Both the position numbers and the translations under genes were made by a program. A stretch of 64,000 nt of DNA from Rhexocercosporidium sp. MPI-PUGE-AT-0058 (taxonomy: Eukaryota > Ascomycota > Leotiomycetes > Helotiales), in assembly GCA_020746875.1 (NCBI GenBank), contig JAGTJL010000011.1, positions 372,001-436,000 on the forward strand, written 5' to 3'. Numbering within the stretch: position 1 is the first letter of the stretch; each line of letters begins with the position of its first letter. Of this stretch, positions 35,569 through 47,113 are shown one piece after another. The notes under the pieces were generated by a model. That model ran no database searches. It saw only the letters and a list, made by a program, of their open reading frames with translations, and was not told the origin of the DNA.

Positions 35569-36513
35569 ATGTCGACTCCCCATGTTCCTCCCTCTGGAGT
35601 TTGGGCACCAGCAATCACATTTTTCAATCACGATGATGACACACTTGACCTCGCTGCGCAAACGAAATACGATGCCTACCTCAGCAAATCTGGCCTTGCT
35701 GGACTAGTCATCCTCGGTACAAATGCCGAAGCATTTCTTCTCACCCGCGAAGAGCGGTCACAACTCATTTCAACCGCCCGTGAGGCAGTAGGACCAACAT
35801 TCCCAATCATGGCCGGATGTGGCGCCCATTCTACAAAACAAGTCCTCGAACTCATTTCTGATGCTGCAAAGGCTGGTGCAAACTACGTGCTTGTATTACC
35901 ACCTGCCTATTTCGGCAAAGCAACAACACCAGCGGTCATTGAGAGGTTCTACTCGGATATCTCAGCCAAGTCGACACTGCCGATTATTATCTACAACTTC
36001 CCAGTTGTCTGTAATGGGATTGACCTGGACTCGGAATTCATCACCAAGATGGCGAAGAACCACTCAAACATTGTTGGAGTTAAGTTGACTTGCGCTTCCG
36101 TGGGCAAGATCACGAGATTGTCAGCTTCATTGCCAGCATCAGAATTCGCAACATTTGGAGGACAGTCCGATTTCTTGATCGGCGGACTGTTTGTTGGGTC
36201 GGCTGGATGTATCGCTGCATTTGCAAATGTATTTCCCAAGACACTTTCACGGATATACAAATTGTACAAGGAAGGGAACTTTGAGGAGGCTTTGAGACTG
36301 CATCGCATTGCTGCTCTGGCCGAGAGCCCATGCAAAGCTGGGATTGCAAACACGAAGTACGCTGCAGCTATCAATTCCGCTAAAGCTGCCGGGATCGAAG
36401 GGGCTGAGGAGAAGTTGAAGCCAAGAACGCCGTATCTGCCTGCTTCAGAGGATGCTAAAACTCAGATAAAGGCTGTTATGGCCGAAATGATGGCAATCGA
36501 GGGATCGTTGTAG
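35569..36513 (+). CDS. DapA/NanA-family class I aldolase (possible 2-keto-3-deoxy-sugar-acid aldolase)
   Basis: Schiff-base aldolase of the dihydrodipicolinate-synthase superfamily, 314 aa, single exon. The (beta/alpha)8 core shows GTNAE (50-54) in place of the GTTGE loop, the catalytic tyrosine Y142 in IIIYNFP and the Schiff-base lysine K172 in VGVKLTCASVGK. Filamentous fungi do not need dihydrodipicolinate synthase because they make lysine by the aminoadipate route. Relatives therefore act in sugar-acid catabolism, such as LGA1/GaaC (2-keto-3-deoxy-L-galactonate aldolase of pectin breakdown) or 4-hydroxy-2-oxoglutarate aldolase-like enzymes. I cannot choose between them from sequence alone. 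An upstream in-frame ATG at 35503 would add 22 residues; 35569 matches the family N-terminus better. Confidence 0.88.
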   Translation: MSTPHVPPSGVWAPAITFFNHDDDTLDLAAQTKYDAYLSKSGLAGLVILGTNAEAFLLTREERSQLISTAREAVGPTFPIMAGCGAHSTKQVLELISDAAKAGANYVLVLPPAYFGKATTPAVIERFYSDISAKSTLPIIIYNFPVVCNGIDLDSEFITKMAKNHSNIVGVKLTCASVGKITRLSASLPASEFATFGGQSDFLIGGLFVGSAGCIAAFANVFPKTLSRIYKLYKEGNFEEALRLHRIAALAESPCKAGIANTKYAAAINSAKAAGIEGAEEKLKPRTPYLPASEDAKTQIKAVMAEMMAIEGSL

Positions 36514-37301
36514 TGCTACTCCGTCAATGCAAGTCAAAATGCCTATCAAGAGACATTCTTTATTTTATATACATGGTTGGTAAAGCTGACAACGCCGGTA
36601 CGCTACAAGACGGAAGTGACACTACTTGATTGAATCCCATTTTGATTGCTTGTTAGATTAAAAAATTGTAAGTCTCAAGAGCTGGGAAATGCGCTTGGTA
36701 TACGAGTTACATCTAGACGTGATGTGTTGCGCATCTTGCGTTTCTTGATGACCATAGTCTCTTGTATCAAGATGATATACTTAGTCACACCACATTAACA
36801 TCTCAAAAGAAAGCTGACTGACAGCTTCACATAGATCAACTACCTAATGGAGAATGAAGCAATTCCTCATTAATGCCCATATGTAGTTAATCTCCAATTT
36901 TGTGTTGCGATGACTCCCCCAATAGATATCCGAAGCAAGTGGAGTCACTTGTTGTGTAACATATCTTTCTCGGTGTTACACATGAGGAACGTCAGTTTGA
37001 AATGCGTGATCGACGAGAAAATTCCATTAATAACGCTTATTCTCCCATTTTGATTCTCTCAGTCAGCCAATGGCCGTTCACAAGAGACAGGTACAGTAGA
37101 ATGGAAATGGACGATGAGATTTGGATGTTATAGGCAAAGCATATATTAAAAGCGCGATTGCCCTCTCTCCTGACCAGATCTCTTCATGATCATCAATCTG
37201 GTCTCTCAAGTATCAGGCAAAATTGCGAACTGTAACTCTCAGGGATAATCTGGGGATAAACCACCACACCCTTTTAAAAGTTATCTGTCATCCCTTTCAG
37301 C
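36514..37301. other. Intergenic upstream of KP4-like gene
   Basis: 790 bp, AT-rich, no gene. A TATA-like CTTTTAAAAG sits just before the KP4-like start, near 37270-37280. Confidence 0.4.
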
Positions 37302-37723
37302 ATGAAGTTTCAAAGCACCGTCCTTCTCATCCTTTGCACATCTTCAGCCAACATCCTCGCTAAAGGCATCAACTGTCAAGGCAGCGCCGACTGCGCCGGA
37401 TTGGGTTTCTCCCTTGCATCACTTTCCGATATTTGCAACAATCTCTGTTCCCACATCAGCGACACCGTTCATCCAATGGATATCATTTCGCAGAGACTTG
37501 CAACAACGTCAAGGAAGGACTTGCTGCCTTCTATCGAGGCACACCCGGAGGAGGAAGCACACGGACGGCTTGTACTCTGTGTCGACGATTGGAGGAGCAT
37601 GGCTGTGGAACTTGCGGCAGTGCGCCATTGGTCACGAATGATATCGGTCTTGGAGGAGAGTTGACGGTGAATACAGTGGTTGGGAGTTGTAATGCGGGTT
37701 GTTCTGTCAACTGTCCCTCCTAG
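37302..37723 (+). pseudogene. KP4 killer-toxin-like secreted cysteine-rich protein, reading frame broken
   Basis: KP4-like proteins are small secreted cysteine-rich proteins found in many ascomycetes; the founding member is a smut-virus toxin, but genomic copies mostly have unknown roles. The frame opens with a hydrophobic signal peptide (about residues 1-20) followed by the family start GINCQGSADC. The characteristic second half (HGCGTCGSAPL, then GELTVN and a Cys-rich end) is present, but in a different frame, ending with a stop at 37721-37723. The frame change lies around 37461-37470. No plausible splice pair explains it, as any GT...AG pair there would be under 30 nt. As read, the gene encodes no complete product. 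Whether this is decay or a base-calling error is undecided. Confidence 0.7.
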
Positions 37724-37959
37724 ACACAGAATTTCAAGCATTGAAATTTTGCATTGGTTAGGGAGGAATTGTACTTGGTCAAAGGGTGAAAAAGGGAGCC
37801 TCACAACAGCTTTACTTTGATTTCTTAGATTTACGATTGTCTTTCTGCCTTTGAAGTATTGGAAATCATTTGTATGACATGGTTTGCTCCTAATTCATCC
37901 TGAATATAGCTTCGCTCGGGGACCATACGTCGCGATACTTCAATAGGGCCCAACAACCC

Positions 37960-38551
37960 TCACATAGTCATACAAACACGCAGCTGAGATTTATTGTGCT
38001 TTGCCACCTCTTTCACTGGGATAGGCATGCTTCCCATTTCCAGATCACAACCCCCAAGGACCGCTTCTCGTTTCTCCTTGAAACTCCACCAGAACATCTT
38101 GATCCCAAGTCTTTCTACCCACATGATGGCCACAAATACGCAGAGCTCTGAACCTAAAGTGACTCCGACGATACTCGAATAAATAACCTTTCCATTCAAT
38201 TCGTATGCTGGGGTGGGACGAAGCCTTACAACACGACCTTTCCCTAGAGAATACACGGACCTCCGATACCAGCAGCTGTTGAACATTCCAAAGGGACACA
38301 AAGATCAAGATGATGATTGGAACAGCAATGAGCAGGTCCTTGATGATAATGCATCAAAACTGCCACCGGTCATTAGTTTCAATCGGGAGGTTGTGCGTGA
38401 TGATAATTGTGAGGATGAAACTCAAAATCAACGCGACGAAGATAGAACTCAACATGATATGCCGGCAGCTAAACCAGGCATGAGAGGAGAACAAGCTAAC
38501 GAAAGTGGAAGTGAATGCAAATGCCACAGGGGAGATAATTAGACAAAACAA
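37960..38551 (-). pseudogene. Possible decayed or multi-exon small membrane protein
   Basis: Minus-strand frames with several hydrophobic segments lie in order: IMLSSIFVALILSFILTIII, then LLIAVPIIILIFVSLWN, then YSSIVGVTLGSELCVFVAIM, followed by a charged tail ending at 37960. The segments are in different frames, and introns that would connect them would be unusually short (about 26-31 nt). No domain is recognised. It could be a broken tetraspan-like gene, or a real gene with splice sites I cannot resolve. Confidence 0.3.
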
Positions 38552-39267
38552 GAACGCTGAGCGATCTCAGCAGTTTGCGGATCCTAGTCTCTGCATATTT
38601 ACCAGATGGCAAAATGGTCCGCAAGACACAGTCGTAATAATGGCAGCCCGGGAGTCAAGGTGTCCGCTCCAGTTCCGATCGTGGAGCTGGTGTACCCAAT
38701 TCTGATTCTTCGCGTAAAGAAATCAACAAAGCGAAGAGGACAGGAGGAAAAGGGAGGAATATCTCGTTTATTTTATTCATGCAGGGATGTCGACCGCGTG
38801 AGCAAATGAGAAGGCGATGTGGGATTTGGTGTATTTTTCCGCGGGGTGGTTTTAGCGGCACCCGCTTAGCTGTCACCACTAATCCAAAGCTGCTGATTGG
38901 TGCGATAAGGTGTCACCGAGTCCAGAAAAATATTCTGCTAGAAACCGTTATCGGGATGCATGTCCATCACGAACTTTGCTTCTCCGACTCGCGCTCCATG
39001 GACTTGTAATCTACTGCTTGGTGGGGGAAGAGGTGCGTTTTTATACTTATATGATTGAGAGATAACTTCTTCCTGCAACAATCCTCTCTTTGTTGCATTC
39101 ATCCGATTGAATTGATAGTTGAAAGTGGGTTTCAGTTACATCGATTGCGCCATTGTTCATTCCGACCGTCGCCACTAGGACCCCTCTATTGTTCTACAAG
39201 AAGAGCAAACCCCGAGTCAACGAACTGAGGAAACTCTTCCACAACTTCACCCGAGACCAATTCGATC
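38552..39267. promoter_or_regulatory. MET1 promoter region
   Basis: 700 bp upstream of the MET1 start, no other gene seen. Confidence 0.4.
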
Positions 39268-41090
39268 ATGGCGGTCATTTCACTCCTTACTTCGATTGAT
39301 GCCACAGCACACATCCACCTCATCGTCGGCTCGAACCCTCTCGCAGCAGCAAGATGCACCAAATCCCTTGAAGTTGGCGCGAAGCCTCTCCTTATTACTC
39401 CCGAGACGGCAGAGCTACACTATGCCTTACAGAAGAGGATAGATAATGGGGAGGTGAAGTGGCTGAAAAAGTCATTTGAGGACGAGGATGTGCTACGGTT
39501 GGGGAGGGAGGAGATCAACGGTGTCGTAGACGCTGTTTTTGTTACTCTTTCTCCGAAGGATCCATTGAGTAAGTTAATTGAAGATTCCATATCAGAGTAT
39601 TACTGACGGCAGTAGGTTCACACATATCGAAACTCTGCTGTCGAAGTCGAATACCAGTCAATGTGTCAGACTCGCCCTCCCTCTGCACATTCAGTCTCCT
39701 GAGTACACATACTGATGGTCCCCTCCAAATCGGTGTAACAACCAATGGTCGAGGCTGCAAACTCTCTTCTCGAATCCGACGAGAAATCGCGTCTTCCCTC
39801 CCCCCAAACCTAGGCGCAGCGTGTGCACGTCTAGGTACGATCCGCAAACGAATCCAAGAAGAAGACCACCTCACACATCTTGCACTCACGGATGCCCTCT
39901 CGGAAGAGGATTCCACAGACCAAACGTCAAAATTTAACGCTCTAGTAACAGAAGCAGACCTTGACGCTGCGAAAAGCAGACGCATGCGCTGGCTCTCCCA
40001 AATCTGCGAATACTGGCCCCTCCGCCGCCTCGCAAACATCACAGATGCAGACGTTGACTCAGTATTAAAGTCCTACGCTGCGAACGCAACGAAGTCCACG
40101 CCACTGGATACCGCACATCTCGACCATGTCGAAAAGAGAGGTCGGATAATTCTAGCAGGCAGTGGCCCCGGCCATCCCGATCTCCTAACACGAGCAACCC
40201 ACAAAGCAATCCTCAGCGCCGACGTCATCCTCGCCGACAAACTTGTCCCTTCAGGCGTACTAGACCTAATCCCCCGCCGTACACCCGTCCACATCGCGCG
40301 CAAGTTCCCCGGCAACGCTGAGCTCGCCCAGCAAGAACTACTCTCTCTCGGTCTCGCAGGCTTGCAAGCCGGAAAGACAGTATTACGTCTAAAGCAGGGA
40401 GATCCGTACATCTACGGGCGCGGCGGCGAGGAGTTCGAGTATTTCCGGAAAGAGGGGTATGGAGACCGCATCTCTGTGTTGCCTGGTATAACGAGTGCGT
40501 TGAGTGCACCGCTATTTGCGCATATTCCCGCTACGCAGAGGGCTGTCAGTGATCAGGTCTTGATCTGTACGGGAACAGGGAGGAAGGGCAAGCCCAGTGT
40601 GCCGCCTGAGTATGTGGATACGAGGACGGTGGTGTTCCTGATGGCTTTGCATAGGATTTCGGGGTTGGTTGCTGATCTCACGACGTGGGATTCTGTGGAT
40701 GCGAAGGTTGTGAGGAAAGATGGGAGTGTGGATGAGAGTAGGAGGTTGTGGCCGAAGAGTACGCCTTGTGCGGTTATCGAACGTGCGAGTTGTCCTGATC
40801 AGAGGGTTATTAGGACGACGTTGGAGTTTGTAGGTGCGGCTATTGAGGAGGAGGGGTCGAGACCTCCAGGATTGCTGGTCCTGGGAAATGCGTGTGAGGC
40901 GCTCATGAAAGGTGATGTGGGGAGGAAGTGGGTTGTTGAGGAGGGGTTCAAGGGATTTGAGGAGTTTGTTGGCTTGGGTGCGAGTGGCATCGATGAGCTG
41001 GTTGTTGGTGATGATAAAGCGAGAGAAGGCTTGGAGGGTGTGGTGCCTTTAGTGAGAGGGGATAGCTTTGGAAGGGAGTTGAAGGTTTGA
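39268..41090 (+). CDS. MET1: Uroporphyrinogen-III C-methyltransferase (sirohaem synthesis)
   Basis: Makes precorrin-2 from uroporphyrinogen III with two SAM, feeding sirohaem for sulfite and nitrite reductases. Exons 39268-39568 and 39616-41090 give 591 aa. The N-terminal ~200 residues form a Met8/CysG-type Rossmann domain (LIVGSNPLAAARCTKSLEVGA, then the helical part LTHLALTDALSEEDS). The C-terminal domain is a SAM-dependent tetrapyrrole methylase with GSGPGHPDLLT (the family GxGPGD/H motif), LKQGDPYIYGRGGEE, and VLPGITSALSAP. Fungal Met1 proteins commonly have both parts. Whether the Met8-like part is catalytic cannot be judged here. Convergent with SPC19. Confidence 0.94.
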
Positions 41091-41576
41091 TTTTGTTTGA
41101 ATAGAGCTTGGGTCGGAAAGGGGGCATATTTGGAGTTTTGCTGCATTTTGGTGGTATCTGCATAGTCTAGCATGGTAGAATATAGACCAATACCCTCTTC
41201 GTCCTTGAGCCTCAGAAACCCGCAGCATTTCCTTCAATTGCTCCCAACTCACCAGAAGTGTTCGCTACCCTCGGCCCCTAATCCACATACCAGACGTCTT
41301 GATGACATGGACCTCCACTCTCCGCCTGCATTACCTTCCCACGTCGCGACTCGACGACTTTTCTTCATCCCTGCCCACACTTCATATTCATGTCCCAAAC
41401 GGCTCTTGACCACAAGCCCTCACGTCGCAGCAACACTCATCCTCAATTGCCTCTGCCTCTGCTGACTCTGCAACGTCAACCTCTCAACCGCATACCCCAA
41501 CCTCTCCTTCTTCCCCCTCAAAGCCTTCAACCTAAGCGCCTTCTCCTCACTCCCCTTCCCTCCCCTCCTCCACCCA
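41091..41576. other. Convergent 3' intergenic region MET1 / SPC19
   Basis: 485 bp of pyrimidine-rich sequence between two stops; nothing coding recognised. Confidence 0.4.
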
Positions 41577-42073
41577 TTACCCCCTTCCCTTAACCAACCG
41601 ATCCAAACTCCTCTGCTTTCTCAACCCGCCCGCTCCTTCCAGCCGTCCCTCTAACAATTCTGATCGCGCGATCAGGTTGTTCTGTTTCCGCTCTAGTTTC
41701 GAGATGTAGATCTCTGCGCGCGTGAGGAGGGTGGAGATAGCGGGCGCGAGCTCGGATGCGAGGGAGGATTGGGCGGATTGGAGGGTGCTGTGGGGGGTTA
41801 GTTCGAAATGCTGTTGTTGACGGGTTTTATCAGTAAAAATTCATTTTCTTTGAGAGCAAGAGGTGTGGTTTAGGGAGAGAGGGAGGTGGGAGGGAGTGGG
41901 GGCACGAGGAAGGAGGGACATACTCTTGTACTTGATAATACTTTCTTCAAGCGTGGAAAGTCGCTGATGCCAGAGTCGAGGATTGAGATTGAGGAGTCGA
42001 GCAAAGAGAGGGAGCTTCGGAGAGAGGCTACAGAGGAGGAGAGTGAGGAGAGAGATTGGGATTGGGCGGACAT
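41577..42073 (-). CDS. SPC19: DASH complex subunit Spc19
   Basis: Component of the DASH/Dam1 ring that couples kinetochores to spindle microtubules. Exons 42073-41924 and 41810-41577 (intron 41811-41923, 113 nt) give a 127-aa coiled-coil protein. The family pattern is clear: SSVASLRSSLSLLDSSISIL, then SDFPRLKKVLSSTR joined across the intron to HFELTPHSTLQSA, then LLTRAEIYISKLERKQNNL and ELLEGRL. Length is somewhat below the yeast protein (165 aa), as usual in filamentous fungi. An in-frame upstream ATG (42127) exists, but homology begins near the chosen start. Too small and split to be obvious by ORF length alone. Confidence 0.82.
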
Positions 42074-42982
42074 TGTTGCGGTGGTGTGGGTTTGGAGATA
42101 CGCTGTTGTGTTGTTGTGGGTGCGCAATCGATGGAAGAATCGCTATGTATGTGTGCTATGCGATTGGGGATAGACGGAAAGGTTTGTTCGGTGCACGCCG
42201 GTCGTCGCGATGCTGGAGAAGCTGGAAAGGAGGGGTCGCGATTGTCAACAATGGAGAATGAACGCGATGTTGCAGGGTCACGTGAATGTATTGGCATCTT
42301 ACCACTCCAAAGTCTTTCCTGGCAAACTTTCTTTCAGCCGTCCACCATCGATCCTATTTCAGCCACATTTCATAGCAAAATTCAGTGGCTATCCCTCTAC
42401 GCAGAGACGATCATCCGAACTCTAGATGAGGTGCAAAATGCCTGCGAACGGCATAACCCGCCAAAGCATGGAATCCAAACAGTTGAATTGCAGGACGTTC
42501 TGAGAGTTCAGTACTGTCTCTTCACCCCGCACTCCTTTAGCTCCTTTAGCCGGATATTCCCTTCACATCCTTTCGTCCACTGTTTTAATTCTTGTCTTTC
42601 CGTTCGTATATATCCAATTAAGTATACTTTTGGTCTCTCGAGCGAGGAGACCAAACTTGTGCATACCGCGGGTCTCTTTTCCGTAGTTCCTGCCCATCAC
42701 CCCATCTGAAGTACCACAACAAACTGATCCCTGAATCTTCGGCTCGCTTTCCGTAATGTAACACACTCTCTGCAGTAGATTCGTTCCAAGAGTAGAGAAA
42801 TTTATATTAATTGCCTTTCAAGGGCCTTCATTGGAGGATCAAGATATTCCAGACGCATGCTTGCTCAAGGCGAGGGACGGACCTTGACGTTCCGCATGTT
42901 GTGATCTGGATGTTTCCTCCCTCAAGCTCTATAAGTGTGAGCTTGATATCATAAAATTATCTTACGGGTTGTTCTTTTCATC
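42074..42982. promoter_or_regulatory. Divergent region, SPC19 / GH26 mannanase
   Basis: About 900 bp. An antisense-looking 217-codon plus-strand frame (42056-42709) overlaps SPC19's 5' end and shows no family signature. Both promoters should lie here. Confidence 0.4.
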
Positions 42983-45208
42983 ATGCGTCACTTTGCCCCC
43001 CTTGCTTTGGCTTCGTTAGCCTCAGCAGTTGTTTACGAAGCTGAATTAGCGACTTTTACAGGCGCTGTCCACGTTGCGAAAGATATCTCAGGTTATACAG
43101 GGACTGGCTACGTAGCTGGCTTTGCTGTTGACAACGACACAGTTAGTTTCGCTATCAATGATATCACGGCTGGTAGTTACGACATTGCTGTGATCTACAG
43201 CGCGCAATATGGGGATAAGTTCACGAAACTGACCGTCAATGGCGTTTCTTCCGAAGTGGCCATCCCAAATATCACCACTAGCACCTGGGCAACTTCCCAG
43301 GCTGGGTCATTTGCTTTGACAGCTTCGAATACGATCACTTTGAGTAACGATTGGGGATGGTATTTCATTGACTCGATTACGCTGTCACCTACGCGTGCTG
43401 CTCCTGTCGTTGTCGTGGACGTCTCGAATGGTGCTAAAGCCGAAGCAGAGAATGGTATATTCAACGGAGTCACTGCAGGGACCACCACACCTGGATTCTC
43501 CGGTACTGGATTTGTTCAGGGCTTTGACGCTGCTACGGATAGTGTGACGATTACACTGTACAGCTCTAAGCAGGCTTTGTATGATCTAGTTGTTAGATAC
43601 GCAGCCATCTACGGCGAGAAGCAGACTTTTATGTCACTTAACGGCGCTGGAGGAGGGAACATCGTTTTCGCGGATACCACCACAGCAGCAAGTCCTTGGG
43701 CCAATGCAACGGCTGGCCAGGTATTATTGAATGCTGGGAACAACACTATATCCTTCACCAATAATTGGTATGTCGTCCTTCCTTCAGTGTTGTACGTCGC
43801 TAAGCGTTCAGGGGATGGTATTTCATCGATGCCATCTATCTCACTCCGTCCCCTGCACCTGGGCCACACAAGGTGACGAGTTCACTGGTCGTCCCAAGTA
43901 TCCTCCCGGTTGCCCAAGCTCTTTTCAATAAGCTACTCTCCAAGTATGGGAGCGGAGAAATTTTCTCTGGGCAAGCTGACCCCGCAGGGGTTGCTTGGAT
44001 CGAGGCAAACATCGGAACGACGCCAGCCATCATCGGATTGGATATGATTGAATACAGTCCTAGTCGTGTGGTATGTTTGCCATATCTTCATGGGCCCTCA
44101 GCTGACCGTTCTAGCTATATGGATCTACCAGTACCGCAGTGGAAGATGCGATTGCTTTCGATGCACGCAACGGTATGGTCGCTTTCCAGTGGCATTGGAA
44201 TGCTCCTTCGTAAGCCCCTGCATCCTTAAATATAACTCATCTAACAACCCTAGACACCTCATCAACAACGATACAGTCCCCTGGTGGAAAGGTATTTACA
44301 GTTACGGCTCAACATTTAACCTCACCGCCGTCCTCGCCGCTCCCACTAGCGCAGACTACGGTCTGTTGATATCCGACATGGATGCCATCGCCACGCAACT
44401 GCTGCGTCTCCAAGCAGCCAATATCCCCGTCCTCTGGCGCCCACTGCACGAAGCAGACGGAACATGGTTCTGGTGGGGTGCCTATGGCCCTGAAAGTTGT
44501 GTCACATTGTATCGTCTCATGTATGACCGCTTCACCAACCACCACAAACTCCACAACTTGATCTGGGTTTGGAATTCCCTCACTCCATCCTGGTACCCCG
44601 GAGACGACGTCGTCGATATCCTCAGCTACGATTCCTACCCGCCGTTCGGTGACCACGGACCCGTCTCCGTGCAGTATCAACAGCTCATCGCTTTTGGGAA
44701 GGACAAGAAATTAGTCACCCTGGCTGAAGTGGGGAATATCCCTGATCCAGATATTCTCAAGCTGTATCATGCCGATTGGAGTTATTTTGTCACGTGGAAT
44801 GGGGAGTTCATCGAGACGGAAACATACAACCCGCTGGTTTTCAAGAAGAAGGTGTATAACGACCCGACTGTTCTCAAGCTGACTGATCTGGGGAACTGGA
44901 AAGGTTCGATGACTTCGACTTCGACCGTCAAGCCTACTTCATCGACAAGTAAATCTTCATCTACGCTGATCACTTCCACTACCAAGTCCTCCTCGACCTC
45001 AACATCGACCTCCAAAGCTAGCTCTTCCAGCACGAAGACATCCTCGACGAGCGAGACTAGTTCGTCAACGAGTAGTGCTGCTACGGCTGCGGCTACGCAA
45101 GTCCATTGGGGACAGTGTGGCGGTGCGGGTTGGGTTGGTCCGACGGTTTGTGCGGCTGGGACGACATGCGTGGCTGTTAGTCCTCCGTGGTATTCGCAGT
45201 GTTTGTAG
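42983..45208 (+). CDS. GH26 beta-mannanase with two CBM35 modules and a CBM1
   Basis: Secreted endo-beta-1,4-mannanase for hemicellulose. Exons 42983-43767, 43812-44070, 44115-44209 and 44254-45208 give 697 aa. Modules in order: signal peptide (about 1-15); CBM35 (about 17-136, [14 protein letters not shown]...[10 protein letters not shown]); a second CBM35 (about 150-272, [12 protein letters not shown]...[10 protein letters not shown], across intron 1); the GH26 barrel with acid/base E446 in [15 protein letters not shown] and nucleophile E538 in VTLAEVGN; a Ser/Thr linker of about 70 residues; and a C-terminal fungal CBM1 ([16 protein letters not shown]...YSQCL). The two CBM35s are diverged from each other. 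All intron phases agree. Substrate by family: galacto- or glucomannan; the CBM1 anchors it to cellulose. Confidence 0.95.
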
Positions 45209-45654
45209 TGAGGCTGCGGACTGAGCTGGCAGTATGGGCTGAGGAGGATGAGTAGAGGGGAGCGGGTGCCGGTGCCGGTGTTGTAAATACTCAGGTGATT
45301 TTGGAGGGAAAGATGTATATAAGCTCAATAGATGTGTACATACCGGACAGCTAGTGCCATTTCCCCACGCTCCATTTCCTCGTTTGCATCTATACTTCCT
45401 CTACATATTCATCCTTTCTCACTGTTTGTTCAACCCGCAACATAACCGTTCCCAAGCATCACGGCGTACACCATTCATTTCTCTCATCTCAACTGAGTTC
45501 ACGTCGTTCCAACAGGCACGATATCGCCGGGGTATTTCTCCATCTCCATCGTCCAGCTAGAATCAGATACCACTCAGACAAGAGTGCATACATACATGCA
45601 CATCAAGTAGCTTTCCCACTAACATCTCACTGGGCAGCCTCGTTATTGAAGGTC
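45209..45654. other. GH26 3' flank
   Basis: No coding sequence recognised; leads into the repeat field. Confidence 0.4.
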
Positions 45655-46047
45655 TCCTCCGTTGAGACTAAAATTGCAGTGTTTTTGAAGGCTCCCCACA
45701 CATCTATCGTAGTTGCTGGTGGGACGGTGTGCCGCATGCTTTCTGTTAGGCTAAAATTGCAGTGTGCTGGCACCTCAGGGGTGATGAATTATTGGCTCAT
45801 TGCCATTCGTAGCGCTCCACGATGTGCCTTCTGCGGAGAAAGACTAAAACTGCAGTATTGGCCACCCATGCAGAAGCGAGCTCCGTGAGGCTGCTTCGCA
45901 AAGAAAGAAAGGCCGCTTCCGTTGAGACTAAAAATGCAGTGTTTTTTTTCTCTTCGCCCAACACCTATTGTTGTTCGTTTGCAGGGGTCTCCTCAAACCG
46001 CAGTGCTTGGCCACTCCCAGGTTCGACGCAGCTGAAAGCTCTCAAAG

Positions 46048-46105
46048 CAGCGCTCGGTTGGCAGTCAGCCTGACTGACGAACAAAACAAACCTCTCAAGT
46101 TGCAG
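46048..46105 (+). repeat. Long repeat unit copy A
   Basis: CGCTCGGTTGGCAGTCAGCC, then TGACTGACGAAC, then a degenerate core ending TTGCAGT. Same order of blocks as copies B and C, so the core is the 3' end of a unit of about 60-65 bp. Confidence 0.7.
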
Positions 46106-46720
46106 TCTTGACTCTGGGTGCTAGCAATCTACGATAAACCCGAACGCAGAGAGAGGGAGAGTAGGGAGCTGTTAATGGCGTAGGTCAGATGTAATATTCA
46201 ATTGAATGCTTCCGCTTTCAGGCACTTCGTACCTGCTGAGAGTGATACAAAAAATAGCAGGCATGGTTGAAACCGTCCGCCTGCAATGCAGATTGTAGAA
46301 GCCAGCCCGCGGGTGGGTTCCGTCTGGTTGGGGAAGATCACCTACGTCGAGACTTCACGTTGCAGTGTTGGTGTACCGTTCTCCTAGCTCGCCCGGCTTT
46401 GCGGTGACATTGCACCTGTGAATTACATGGAACTCGGTGGACGGCTGGCTTGTGGTTGTTTTTGCATTCTGCTGTGCAGCTACAGTTAAGCCCACCCCCC
46501 ACCAGGCGTGAGCTTGATCCACAACTCCCCTCCCCCGTTGAGACTAAAATTGCAGTGTTCCGCTCCGAACGACACGTATCCTTGTTGCTTGCAGAGCTCC
46601 ATCCCATGCCTTCCGCCGAGACTGAAACCGCAGTGACGTGTCTGCTAGAGGCTGCCCCTCGAAGAATGAACAGCCCCGTTGAGACTAAAAAAGCAGTGCT
46701 TGCACGTCCGTGGCTCCAAT

Positions 46721-46787
46721 AGCTGTGCTCGGTTAGCTGTCAGCCTGACGAACAGAAGGCTCCTCCACTGAGACTAAAATTGCAGTG
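46721..46787 (+). repeat. Long repeat unit copy B
   Basis: GCTCGGTTAGCTGTCAGCCT, then GACGAACAGAA, CTCCTCC and a perfect core. The best-preserved long unit. Confidence 0.75.
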
Positions 46788-47055
46788 TTTGTGGCCTTGT
46801 GGGGTGAATGTCCGATTTTAATACGCAAGTACTTCAAATTCAAGTGCGAAAAACACTTAACACCTCGATGTTACGAACTGGGAAATAGTAAGATTCTAGA
46901 TGTAAACGCGTAAATAGGTCAGGTAATTGCACATTTATCTTTTATCCTATTAATCAATTAAGTATTGGGGAAATCGCAAGATCTTGGGACGCTATAAGAG
47001 TGTTGAAATCGGCCACCGTTTTCAGACTGGCTGCTGAGCAGCTGGAGCCAGTGCC

Positions 47056-47113
47056 CGTCCTGCTCTCAGCCTGACGAATAAAACACTCCTTCGCTGAGAC
47101 CAAAATTGCAGCG
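47056..47113 (+). repeat. Long repeat unit copy C
   Basis: CTCAGCCTGACGAATAAAAC followed by CTCCTTCGCT and a core ending AATTGCAGCG. Confidence 0.7.

Noticed and set aside
42056..42709. 217-codon plus-strand ORF
   Set aside because: Its first part is antisense to SPC19 and the translation shows no family features.
46450..46722. Protein repeat VETK-AV encoded by the dispersed core
   Set aside because: Three neighbouring copies share a frame because their spacings happen to be multiples of three; others are in different frames and stops interrupt. Not convincing as a coding repeat.
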